Shown piece after piece: positions 51,558 to 60,481 of a stretch of DNA of 64,000 bases. This stretch comes from WJMT01 sp964624145. GTDB taxonomy: Bacteria; Acidobacteriota; Aminicenantia; Aminicenantales; Aminicenantaceae. The notes under the pieces are model-generated. The model ran no database searches. It saw only the letters and a list, made by a program, of their open reading frames with translations, and was not told the DNA's origin. The stretch spans positions 11,710 to 75,709 of the forward strand of contig CAZUXT010000012.1 in assembly GCA_964624145.1 (NCBI GenBank). The letters run 5' to 3'. A program made the position numbers and the translations under genes. Every line of letters begins with the position of its first letter. Position 1 is the first letter of the stretch.

Positions 51558-52562
51558 ATGTCCTGGAAATCGCACATGAGAGCAGACAACACGGACTGGC
51601 TGCTTGAGGATGAAAATCCCTCTGTAAAATACTTCACATTAACCACCCTTCTGGATAAAAAGGAAGATGACCCTGAGGTCAGAAAAGAAAAAGACCGCAT
51701 CATAACCTCAGAACCAGTCACAAAGATATTATCCAAGCAGGAGAAGAGCGGACACTGGGGAAATCCCGAGGATTTCTATGTGCGTTCCAAATACAAAGGA
51801 ACTGTATGGTCATTTCTTGTGCTTGCAGAGCTCGGGACAAACGGGGAGTCCGATTCGATAAAAAAAGCAGCCGATTTCATATTCACCTGGTCCCAGGACC
51901 GTAAAAGCGGTGGCTTTTCTCATATCGGCTCCGAGCAGAACGGAGGACGCCATTCCATGGTGATTCCCTGCCTTACAGGGAACATGGTCTATTCCATGAT
52001 AAGATTCGGGCTGCTCAATGACCCCCGCACACAGCAGGCACTTGATTACATCACAAGGTACATGCGTTTTGATGACGGCGCCGCACCGCCTGACCAATGG
52101 CCCTACAATAGATATGAAGTATGCTACGGCAAGCACACCTGTCATATGTCAGCAGCCAAGATACTCAAAGCCCTTGCCGAAGTACCAGAGGAAAAAAGAA
52201 CACCGGATATGAAAAGGATCATTGAGGAAGGTGTCGAATACTTCCTCATCCATCATATCCACAAAAGAAGTCATGACCTCTCAAAGGTGTCAAAACCGGG
52301 CTGGCTGAAATTCGGCTTTCCCCTGATGTACCAGACAGATGCCTTAGACCTTCTTGATATTATAACCTCCCTCGGCTGTAAAGATGACAGAATGCAGGAA
52401 GCCGTGGACCTTGTCCTCAAAAGACAGCCGGAGGACGGCAGATGGATTATGCAGAACTCCTTTAACGGAAAAATGGCGGCAAGCATTGAAACAAAAGGAA
52501 AGCCCAGCAAGTGGATCACCTTAAGGGCGATGCGGAGTTTAAAGAGATTCTACGGCTGTTGA
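51558..52562 (+). CDS. Prenyltransferase/squalene-oxidase-repeat-like alpha/alpha toroid protein
   Basis: A 334-residue cytosolic protein made of helical repeats with glycine turns such as QEKSGHWGNPEDF and LKRQPEDGRWIMQN, as in prenyltransferase-like or terpene-cyclase-like toroids. It lacks the DxDD or Cys-zinc sites needed for those reactions, as far as I can see. Cys residues in CYGKHTCHMSAAKIL are a possible metal or thiol site. Function is unknown. The start at 51558 with AAAGG spacing is preferred to a GTG frame extension within the lipoprotein gene. Confidence 0.75.
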   Translation: MSWKSHMRADNTDWLLEDENPSVKYFTLTTLLDKKEDDPEVRKEKDRIITSEPVTKILSKQEKSGHWGNPEDFYVRSKYKGTVWSFLVLAELGTNGESDSIKKAADFIFTWSQDRKSGGFSHIGSEQNGGRHSMVIPCLTGNMVYSMIRFGLLNDPRTQQALDYITRYMRFDDGAAPPDQWPYNRYEVCYGKHTCHMSAAKILKALAEVPEEKRTPDMKRIIEEGVEYFLIHHIHKRSHDLSKVSKPGWLKFGFPLMYQTDALDLLDIITSLGCKDDRMQEAVDLVLKRQPEDGRWIMQNSFNGKMAASIETKGKPSKWITLRAMRSLKRFYGC

Positions 52563-52592
52563 ATGCCCCAAAATAAATAAGGAGGTTTGGAG

Positions 52593-54320
52593 ATGCACCT
52601 AACAATGAAAAAACAACTCATTACCATTCTTGTCATTATTCTTTTTCTTTCCTGTGCGGTCACATCTGAATCACATAGAACTCTTTCCGGAAGAATCAAG
52701 TATAAAGGCAACCAAAAAGGCCCGGTTCACATCCGTTTGTACAAACTGGATGGCCCCGCACAAGGAGAGGCCCGCCCCCTCAGCAAGATGGATATATACG
52801 GAGCTAAAAAGCCCCTTAAAGAAATCACTCTGAGCGAGCCTTCTGCTTATGAGTTTTCCCAGCTTCCACCCGGTCATTACAGTGTCATAGCCTATATGGA
52901 TCTGGACAAAGACAGTGAGATTGATTTCAAACCTGTCGAACCTCTGGGATGGTATGCCTCCCAGCCGGGAGCCCGGTTTTCTCCAGTTGACCTAAGCAAA
53001 GAAAACCAAACAAACGTGGATTGCCTCCTCCGCACTCCCACTCCTTTTCCTGAAAAAGACATCCAAAGAGAACACGGAGCATTGAGATGGATCAAAGGGC
53101 TTCCCGTTCTTCAGCTCCAGGGTACAGGCGAAGAACGCGGTTATGCCCACGGCTATCTTCTGGGGAGACAGATCATTGATTTTTTTGAATTTTATGTCAT
53201 CGAGGACGTCTGGCAGTCAGCCAAAAACTACACAGATGTCTATGTTCCTTTCCTTGAGACACACCTGCGGATCCCTCCGGATTTCGAAAAAGAGTCCCAA
53301 GCCCTCATAAAAGGAATGAAAGACTCCGGGATCGACCTGGGCGTCGAATCTCTGGGCCGCGATTTCAACCAAACAGACCTTTTGGCCATAAACGCCTATA
53401 TCGAACGAAGAGCGGCTTTCCCGGTTTCTTCTCCCTCCTCCTGCACCCAATTTGCATTCTGGGGAGATTTCACTCAAGAAACCGCGCTTCAAGGAGGATT
53501 GGTGGCAGCCCGTAACATGGACGGGGAGTGTGATGTGCGCAAAGTCACGGTCAGCCATTTCCTGATCTTTGCAGTGGTGGACCCATCAGAAACCGGGCAT
53601 AAGCGCTGGATTTCGTTCATGTGGCCGGGATTCATAGGCACCATATCCGGAATAAATGAAGACGGACTCTACAGCATGGAAAATGCGGGAGGAACCGGCC
53701 CCGGACCGGTCAAAGGAAATATCACTCCATGCTCCTGGATTCAAAGAGACATCCTGGAACGGGAAATCCCAACTATAACTCCCTCCGGAATTTTGAAAGA
53801 GATGAATCGCTTCCAGTGTGATGGGGGAGGGATCACAGCTCCGGGTTCAATTATCCTGTGGTCCATGCCTTTTCAGGGACAAGAAAATCCCGCATTTGTT
53901 TATGAAGGAGACCGTTTTGGCGGAAAAATGCGCTGTCCTGAAGAAGTCCGGCCAATCCATCCTCACACTATCATGGCTTCCAATCATCATAAGGTCTACG
54001 GCTTTGATCCTGATCAACCGCAGCTTTCCTTTGGCAGAAGAGTCTCTTTTTCTTCTCTCTGGCGCTATGAAGCAGGAATGAATGGAATGGAAGCCTGGAC
54101 CCGCCAGAAAAAAGCTCTGGGAATACCTGAAGCCAAAAGACTTCTCCAAATCGTTTCTCACGGAAGCACAGAGTATTCTGTCATTTTCTCGGCCAATGAG
54201 ATGAAAATCTGGGTGGCTGTGGATGACCTCAAAACAAACATGTGGGATGCTCCATATCTGGAATGGAAAGAATACCTGTTCGAACAACTTTTTACGGACA
54301 AACCCCCTTCACATCCATAA
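52593..54320 (+). CDS. C45/AAT-like Ntn hydrolase lipoprotein
   Basis: A 575-residue protein with a lipoprotein-like signal (LFLSC, Cys21) and an Ig-like regulatory domain at about 30-150 (YEFSQLPPGHYSVIAYMDLDKD). The catalytic region is of the acyl-CoA:6-aminopenicillanate acyltransferase type: GTGEERGYAHGYLLGRQI (alpha-chain-like), then Cys284 in SSCTQFAFWGDFTQ as nucleophile, followed by GGLVAARNMDGE. Members cut amide bonds of peptides or acyl amides; many process themselves at this Cys. The ATG at 52593 has GGAGG at 52581-52585. A TTG and another ATG nearby are in frame but fit less well. Confidence 0.87.
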   Translation: MHLTMKKQLITILVIILFLSCAVTSESHRTLSGRIKYKGNQKGPVHIRLYKLDGPAQGEARPLSKMDIYGAKKPLKEITLSEPSAYEFSQLPPGHYSVIAYMDLDKDSEIDFKPVEPLGWYASQPGARFSPVDLSKENQTNVDCLLRTPTPFPEKDIQREHGALRWIKGLPVLQLQGTGEERGYAHGYLLGRQIIDFFEFYVIEDVWQSAKNYTDVYVPFLETHLRIPPDFEKESQALIKGMKDSGIDLGVESLGRDFNQTDLLAINAYIERRAAFPVSSPSSCTQFAFWGDFTQETALQGGLVAARNMDGECDVRKVTVSHFLIFAVVDPSETGHKRWISFMWPGFIGTISGINEDGLYSMENAGGTGPGPVKGNITPCSWIQRDILEREIPTITPSGILKEMNRFQCDGGGITAPGSIILWSMPFQGQENPAFVYEGDRFGGKMRCPEEVRPIHPHTIMASNHHKVYGFDPDQPQLSFGRRVSFSSLWRYEAGMNGMEAWTRQKKALGIPEAKRLLQIVSHGSTEYSVIFSANEMKIWVAVDDLKTNMWDAPYLEWKEYLFEQLFTDKPPSHP

Positions 54321-54334
54321 AAAGAGGAAAAACC

Positions 54335-54373
54335 TGTTCATAAGCGAACAACAAGTGTATCGAAAACGAACAA
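54335..54373. promoter_or_regulatory. Palindrome and repeated half-site before a permease gene
   Basis: TGTTC-N6-GAACA lies at 54335-54350, matching 14 of 16 bases of the palindrome at 45670-45685. CGAACAA recurs at 54345 and 54367, exactly 22 bp (two DNA turns) apart. The permease start is about 140 bp downstream. Binding by a regulator is inference. Confidence 0.4.
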
Positions 54374-54490
54374 GTCCATCAATCACTCAAACAGACTCTT
54401 GGGAACTCATCCATGTTTCCCAATTGGCATAAAAAATGCATACATAAATTGCGAAAGTAACTTCACGTATAAGGTATGATAGGAGGCATT

Positions 54491-57136
54491 ATGTTCGATC
54501 TGGAAAAAGCCATAAAAAAATGGGAAAAAAACCTTCTCAAGCATTCCGTATTCGAGGACGGACTGATCGCTGATGTCGAGCTTCATCTGCGGGAGGCTTA
54601 TGAAGCTTATAGAAGAGACGGACTGGATGAGGAAGCCGCATTCCACAAAGCAGTTGTCCAGGTAGGGGCCATTGACATGATTGCCTCTGAATATAATAAA
54701 AACCGGCTGGTCAAGCTCAACCGCCGTCGACCGCTTCGTCCCGGCCGTTTCATGCCCGCTCTCGTCTGGAACTATATAAAAACAACCCTGCGTTTGATAC
54801 GCCGTCAAAAAGCCTTTTCCCTCATAAATATCTCCGGCCTGGCTATTGGACTTACCATCTGTATGCTGATCGTGCTGTGGGTGGCCGATGAGTGGAGTTT
54901 TGATCGTTTCCATTTGAATGCCGGCCAGATCTACAGGATTTACCGCGACGAATCAGCCGTGCAGCCAAATTCCACCAGCGCCCTGACACCACCCCCCATG
55001 GCGTCCGCCCTTAAAGCGGATCTTCCGGAAATCGTCAAGTCCACACGGTTCGGCTACTGGCGAAAACAACTGGTGACCTACGGGGACAAAAGTTTCAATG
55101 AGCCAAATTACAGGTATGCGGACCCGGACTTTTTTACCATGTTTTCTTTTTCGGTTCTAAGAGGAAACCCGGAAACCGTGTTTACCGATCCCTACTCTGT
55201 GGTCCTTACCGAAACGGCAGCCCGTAAGTATTTCGGCCAGGAAGATCCGCTGGGTAAAACACTGACGGTCAACAACACTTACGATGTGGTTGTCACAGGG
55301 ATCATTGAGGAAGTCCCATCGAATTCCACCATGATGTTTGACCTTCTTTCCCCCTTTAATATCCTAATCAAGGAATCAATTGGGGAAGAGGCAAGAGACA
55401 ACTGGGAATTCAATTCCTTTTCCACGTATGTGATGCTGAATCAAAGCTCCTCCATCCAAGATCTCAATCAGAAACTTAAGGGCTATCTGAAAAAGTATGC
55501 ACAGGAAGACCCGGACGAGCTGGTGTTACAGCCCCTGACCGATATCCACCTATTCTCTGATTTGGGGCATGATATCAATAACCGTGGCGACATCAAATAT
55601 GTTTGGATCTTTACAGCCCTAGCCCTTTTTGTCCTGCTCATCGCAGTAGTCAATTTCATGAACCTTTCCACGGCCCGCTCAGCCAATCGGGCCAAAGAGG
55701 TCGGCCTGAGGAAAGTGGTCGGTGCGGGACGATCTCAACTCATACGGCAGTTCTTTAGCGAATCGGTCCTGATGGCACTCTTTGCCCTTATCGCCGCCCT
55801 GCTGCTTTTGGAGCTGCTTCTGCCCCTGTTTAATAACATATCAGGCAAATATCTTTCATCTCCCTGGAGGGATAATCCTGTTTTCTTGCTTGGATTTTTA
55901 GTTCTGGCCCTGATAACGGGCCTGGCCTCAGGGAGCTATCCGGCGCTGTTTTTATCCTCTTTCCATCCAGCCCGCATCCTCAAGGGCAGCACTCTACGTT
56001 CCACAGGAACAAATTCTTTTTTGAGAAAATTCCTGGTCGTTTTTCAATTTACTCTTTCTATGTTTCTTATCATCGGGACAATTGTCATCTCCCGCCAGCT
56101 GTCCTTTATGAAAAATTTGGATCTGGGATTTGACCGGGAACATGTGATCTATCTGAGCATCCACGGCGAACTCCGAGAGAAATTAGACACTATCCGCGAC
56201 CGATTCCTGCAGAATCCCGATGTGCTCCATGTCACCGCTTCCATGGCCCTTCCCACAAACATCCAGAGTAGCCCCGGGACACCGGAATGGGAAGGAAAGG
56301 ATCCTGATGTGCAAATGGAAATAAAAGCAGATTTTGTGGATTATGATTATTTTGAGACCTTTGACATTCCCCTTGTTGAAGGCCGGAGCTTTTCAAAGGA
56401 ATATCCCACAGATATGGAAACCGCTTATATTGTCAATGAGGAAGCCGTAAGAAGGATGGGATTAGAGAAACCCGTTGTCGGGAAAAGATTCGGATTCTGG
56501 GACATTGACGGACAAATCATCGGAGTCATGAAGGATGCCCATTTTCAATCCCTTCATCACAAGATCGAACCCCTGGCCTTTAAAATGTTCCGGCCGTGGC
56601 TCAGACGCATCTATTTAAAGATTCTAACAGATGACATATCAGGGACTATCAAATCTCTGGAAAAAGACTGGAACCAAATGAACACGGGTTACCCGTTCGA
56701 ATATACATTCCTGGATGAGGACTTCAATAATCTGTATCAATCTGAGACAAGACTGGGAAATATTTTTCAGTCCTTTACAGCGCTGTCCGTATTTATCGCC
56801 TGTCTTGGTCTGTTCGGCCTGGCCTCGTTTATGGCGGAACAGAGGACCAAGGAAATCGGCATCCGAAAGGTCCTGGGCTCGAACACCTTGAGCATCATCA
56901 CCCTGCTCAACAGGGAATTCCTCAAATGGATCCTGGCTGCCAATCTCATTGCCTGGCCCATCTCCTATTTTGTGATGCGGCAGTGGATACAAAAATTCGC
57001 CTATAGAACAAACATCACTATAGAAATTTTCATTCTCTCCGGAATCATAGGCCTGACTGTGGCACTGGTTACTGTCAGCGCACAAACCCTGAAAGCGGCC
57101 CGCGCTAACCCGGTAGACAGTCTGAAGCATGAATAA
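54491..57136 (+). CDS. Orphan FtsX/MacB permease with type-1 prefix domain
   Basis: An 881-residue permease. The first 85 or so residues (LEKAIKKWEKNLLKHSVF...DVELHLREAYEAYRRDGLDEEAAFHKAV) match the type-1 prefix domain seen on some PadR-linked permeases, here without a nearby padR. The N-terminal helix, MacB-like core, NFMNLSTARS with KEVGLRKVVGA, and RTKEIGIRKVLGS motifs follow. No ATPase gene is nearby. The ATG at 54491 has AGGAGG; an in-frame ATG 15 bp upstream lies before that site and is rejected. Confidence 0.9.
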   Translation: MFDLEKAIKKWEKNLLKHSVFEDGLIADVELHLREAYEAYRRDGLDEEAAFHKAVVQVGAIDMIASEYNKNRLVKLNRRRPLRPGRFMPALVWNYIKTTLRLIRRQKAFSLINISGLAIGLTICMLIVLWVADEWSFDRFHLNAGQIYRIYRDESAVQPNSTSALTPPPMASALKADLPEIVKSTRFGYWRKQLVTYGDKSFNEPNYRYADPDFFTMFSFSVLRGNPETVFTDPYSVVLTETAARKYFGQEDPLGKTLTVNNTYDVVVTGIIEEVPSNSTMMFDLLSPFNILIKESIGEEARDNWEFNSFSTYVMLNQSSSIQDLNQKLKGYLKKYAQEDPDELVLQPLTDIHLFSDLGHDINNRGDIKYVWIFTALALFVLLIAVVNFMNLSTARSANRAKEVGLRKVVGAGRSQLIRQFFSESVLMALFALIAALLLLELLLPLFNNISGKYLSSPWRDNPVFLLGFLVLALITGLASGSYPALFLSSFHPARILKGSTLRSTGTNSFLRKFLVVFQFTLSMFLIIGTIVISRQLSFMKNLDLGFDREHVIYLSIHGELREKLDTIRDRFLQNPDVLHVTASMALPTNIQSSPGTPEWEGKDPDVQMEIKADFVDYDYFETFDIPLVEGRSFSKEYPTDMETAYIVNEEAVRRMGLEKPVVGKRFGFWDIDGQIIGVMKDAHFQSLHHKIEPLAFKMFRPWLRRIYLKILTDDISGTIKSLEKDWNQMNTGYPFEYTFLDEDFNNLYQSETRLGNIFQSFTALSVFIACLGLFGLASFMAEQRTKEIGIRKVLGSNTLSIITLLNREFLKWILAANLIAWPISYFVMRQWIQKFAYRTNITIEIFILSGIIGLTVALVTVSAQTLKAARANPVDSLKHE

Positions 57137-57157
57137 TCTGGAGAACAATTTTAAATT

Positions 57158-58564
57158 TTAATGTTTGATGTGATCCATGATCCATCTTTTTATATCATCT
57201 ACATCCGGATCTTTGCTTGAATAGTTATAATAATGTCTTGTTTTTATTTCTTTTCCGGTTCTCCTGTCTATTGTAATCTCTTTAATACGATCACCTTTTA
57301 CTAATCCCCCAGAAATTCTTTCAGAAAATAAAAGTTCTCCACTCGGCCATTTCAACAACCTTAAAACCCAATGGTTACTTTCTACCTCTTTCATGCAGAA
57401 AATCGTTTTAACAGATTCTCCGGAACCCACTAAAAACGGAGTAAACTTATAACCATAGCCTCGAGGCCAGAAAACAAAAACAGGTGAATCCGCTTTTATA
57501 TTCAATGGTTTTTCTTCCTCTTGAGCGAAACTTTCATCACACAAACACCTGGCAGTATTGATCGGGAATTCCATCTTCAGCATTGCTTTTGCGTATTCCT
57601 CAACTTCAGAACTCCAAGTGTTTTCCTGGATATCCTCCAAAAGGGCGCGGTCATGAATCTTGTTGACGGCAATCCATCTTATATCAAGTTCATTTGCATT
57701 ATTATTAACTATTTCAGTAAGTATTTTTTTGTCAGTTATGTTCCACACGGCAGCTTGGCGGACATCAGAGGATTCGTCATTTAAAGCGAAATCTTTCAAT
57801 AGTGCCTGGTCAGTAAAATGGGGATTTCCCACGGCACTTTCACGTATAGACTCAATAAGGCTATTTTTAGCGAAATTAACCAGTGCAACCGGATCAGTGA
57901 TCATCCTTATTGCTTGACAACGAATACTTTTTGGAGCTGCACTCCTTGCCACTCGAAGCAACTGAGATTTGTCCGCGAGTTTGTTAAACGCAGCCTCAGC
58001 TACATCCCAACGGAATATCACTCCCCGGTTATCTTCTTCCACAGAATTAATAGCCACATTGGCAAGCATATTTTGATCCGTGAGTTTTTCAACTGCTGCA
58101 AGACATATATCACCGGCATCAGAGTACAATGCTATATATTCCAAAGCGCTTTGTGGAATATTTTCATTCTTAATAGCGCTGTACAAAATCACAGAATGAG
58201 GAGCATCCTGGGTAATATTTTTAACCTGTTCGAGAAGGAATGACTGATCCTTCAAATTCGGATTTAATAGAGCAGCCTCCCGTAAATACCATGCATAGGA
58301 ATCCTTCCCCTGAAGAACTGCTTTCAATGTCCTCTCATCTGTTAAATGGGCCACGGCAATCTTGCGGACAGGTCCATCTTCTTTTTCTGATAGCGCGATT
58401 CTTGAAAGTTTTTGACAGGCGGATGGCACTCCTTCCTGACACTTCTCGGCAATCTTTTCAACTTTATTTACAGTCGTTCCTTCAGCACGAACCCCGGTCA
58501 AAATAATTATGGAAACAATCATGAGAAGGTAAGTCATTATTTTTTGAAACCTCACTAATCCCAT
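57158..58564 (-). CDS. Exported HEAT-like-repeat protein
   Basis: A 468-residue exported protein with a signal segment (about 8-27) and roughly ten helical repeats of about 30 residues, for example VRKIAVAHLTDERTLKAVL and VRQAAVWNITDKKILTEIV, spaced like HEAT or variant Leu-rich repeats. The C-terminal 130 residues are beta-rich and hold no known motif. It probably binds partners. GGAGG gives better spacing to the ATG at 58564 than to a GTG three bases upstream. It converges on the permease (22-bp gap). Confidence 0.78.
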   Translation of the reverse strand: MGLVRFQKIMTYLLMIVSIIILTGVRAEGTTVNKVEKIAEKCQEGVPSACQKLSRIALSEKEDGPVRKIAVAHLTDERTLKAVLQGKDSYAWYLREAALLNPNLKDQSFLLEQVKNITQDAPHSVILYSAIKNENIPQSALEYIALYSDAGDICLAAVEKLTDQNMLANVAINSVEEDNRGVIFRWDVAEAAFNKLADKSQLLRVARSAAPKSIRCQAIRMITDPVALVNFAKNSLIESIRESAVGNPHFTDQALLKDFALNDESSDVRQAAVWNITDKKILTEIVNNNANELDIRWIAVNKIHDRALLEDIQENTWSSEVEEYAKAMLKMEFPINTARCLCDESFAQEEEKPLNIKADSPVFVFWPRGYGYKFTPFLVGSGESVKTIFCMKEVESNHWVLRLLKWPSGELLFSERISGGLVKGDRIKEITIDRRTGKEIKTRHYYNYSSKDPDVDDIKRWIMDHIKH

Positions 58565-58674
58565 CACTATACCTCCTTTTTATTATGATCAGAGGTGGGT
58601 AATAACATCTTTATTTCATTCTATCCCTGGTAATGTTATAAATAAAATCAAATGAGGTCAAAAATCCTCTCCGG

Positions 58675-60153
58675 TTATTTTATATTCGATATGAGCTCCC
58701 GTATTTTTCTTGCCACAGGGCTGGCTCCTTGGTCGATATTGGACATAACAGCCACAATATAACCAGAATCCACAAAAACATCGAGATTTGAGTTGATGCC
58801 TGAAAATCCACCACCATGCCCGATGACCTTACCTTTGGCTGTTTCACGAAGTGTGAATCCGTAACCATAGCCTTGCCCTGTATAATCTATCCACATCTTC
58901 TCCAGCGATTCTCTGGAAACCAGCTTCCCTTCAAGAAGAGCCAATCCGAACCTGTGCAGGTCACCAACAGTGGAAAATCCCCCTCCGGCCGGTCCGCCTT
59001 TGATGACATGTTTATAGAGATTGTTCTGCCATCCATAAGGACTCTTCCTGTCAGGGCTGTAGCCGATAGCCAGGTTTTCAACAGGGTAATCCATCTCATA
59101 ACAATCGGTGTTCTTCATGCCTGTCGGTTCATAAATATTTTCGCGGACATAAGAAAAATAATCCTGTCCGGACACCTTTTCAATAACCACTCCCAGAAGG
59201 AACATGCCGGTATTGCTGTACTGGAAGCGCTCTCCGGGTTCAAAAGCAGGACGGTCATCCTTAATCAAAGGCTTATAGTCATCCATGGCCCTAAATAAAT
59301 TCCTGGAGCTCCGGTCGTATTCCTCATTAAAATAGCTCCCAAGCCCCGAGGTATGAGACAACAAATGATGGATGGTGATTTTTGAGGAAACTTCTTCCGG
59401 CAGCCAGGACTCATCCAGAAATGTGTTCAGACTGTCATCCAGAGAAAGTTTTCCTTCTTCCACCAGTTTCATAATGCAGAGGGAAGTGAACATTTTATTC
59501 ATTGAACCGAGATTGAATTTAGTATTGATGTTATTGGGCACATGGAAGCGTTTGCTGGCCTCTCCGCCTGCGGCCGTGAAAAGAACATCCCTGCCTTTAG
59601 CCAAAAGAACAGCTCCGGAAAAAATCTTTTTGTCCTTCATCTGCTGGACGATTTTTTGAACAGCGGGGACCAGCTCCTTTTCGGAGAGAGGTTCTTCCGT
59701 GACATTGGAAGGAACACGGGCATCGCTGAACTGAAGACCAGCAATAAGGATTTTCGGACTTTCATCAAAATAGATGACAAAAGCACGCCAGGAGCTGAAG
59801 AGAAGGTCTTTGACAATGACCACGGTCTGGTCTTTCCGTTCAGGAGTGTAGCTGCGTATGCTGTGGAAGTCGACTCCGCCGCTCTGGTCAAAGATCCCCA
59901 TGAAAATATCCACATGCTCTTCCATAGGGGCTATGTCTATAAATCGTTTGGTGAAGTTTTCATTGACAAAACGGCTTATGACCTCGGGATCGCTGCTGTT
60001 AACAGCCTTTATCAGTGACTGTATGCGTTCGCCCATTATTCCTTCAGGCAAAACCGAAACATCTTTATAGCTTATTTCCCCCGGCTGCTGGGCGAAAGTG
60101 ATCTGAACAACCAGCAAACAGAACAAAAATATAAATAACTTTTTCTGTCTCAT
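58675..60153 (-). CDS. Exported serine hydrolase, class C beta-lactamase/D-peptidase type
   Basis: A 492-residue protein with signal peptide MRQKKLFIFLFCLLVVQITFA and an NTF2-like N-terminal domain (about 40-145). The beta-lactamase fold has its three motifs: SxxK (Ser217, Lys220 in NLGSMNKMF), YSN (312-314) and HGG (GKVIGHGGGFSG near 447). It may hydrolyse peptides, esters or peptidoglycan stems; the exact substrate is unknown. It is an intact counterpart to the truncated protein at 31975. CGGAGA lies before the ATG. Confidence 0.9.
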   Translation of the reverse strand: MRQKKLFIFLFCLLVVQITFAQQPGEISYKDVSVLPEGIMGERIQSLIKAVNSSDPEVISRFVNENFTKRFIDIAPMEEHVDIFMGIFDQSGGVDFHSIRSYTPERKDQTVVIVKDLLFSSWRAFVIYFDESPKILIAGLQFSDARVPSNVTEEPLSEKELVPAVQKIVQQMKDKKIFSGAVLLAKGRDVLFTAAGGEASKRFHVPNNINTKFNLGSMNKMFTSLCIMKLVEEGKLSLDDSLNTFLDESWLPEEVSSKITIHHLLSHTSGLGSYFNEEYDRSSRNLFRAMDDYKPLIKDDRPAFEPGERFQYSNTGMFLLGVVIEKVSGQDYFSYVRENIYEPTGMKNTDCYEMDYPVENLAIGYSPDRKSPYGWQNNLYKHVIKGGPAGGGFSTVGDLHRFGLALLEGKLVSRESLEKMWIDYTGQGYGYGFTLRETAKGKVIGHGGGFSGINSNLDVFVDSGYIVAVMSNIDQGASPVARKIRELISNIK

Positions 60154-60287
60154 GAAATTTTCTCCGATTTTTTATTCATTTGTTATTATATAACAGATTA
60201 TATTTTTTTTCGTTGCAAAACACTCTATCTTAAAGTTTTAATGCCTCTATCACTACCTAACACTTTGTGTCTATATCCGAATCCTAA

Positions 60288-60299
60288 GAGAATAATTCC
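60288..60299. repeat. Target-site duplication of the insertion sequence, left copy
   Basis: GAGAATAATTCC directly precedes the left terminal repeat and is identical to 61760-61771. The 327-bp stretch 60154-60481 otherwise holds AT-rich DNA with a short dyad (TGTTAT-TAT-ATAACA, 60181-60195) and the left part of the IS; no gene is seen. Confidence 0.9.
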
Positions 60300-60318
60300 A
60301 GGAGTTCCCCCAAAAATT
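60300..60318 (+). repeat. Left terminal inverted repeat
   Basis: AGGAGTTCCCCCAAAAATT, the exact reverse complement of 61741-61759. Confidence 0.95.
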
Positions 60319-60481
60319 AACTTTAAAAAGGCCTAACTCATTATATTTCTGATAATTACGCATTATCACAAGTGGAAATGGAAAAAATGGGGGAACTTTT
60401 TTTACTTTTTGATTAAAATGGGGCCTCGGATGGCTCAGCTTAAAAGCTGTCCATAGATTTAAATTCTTGAGGAGGCCCCAA

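Noticed and set aside
54449..54480. TTGCGA/TATGAT as a promoter of the type-1 prefix permease
   Set aside because: The spacer is 20 bp and the -10 would leave no room for a leader containing the ribosome site.
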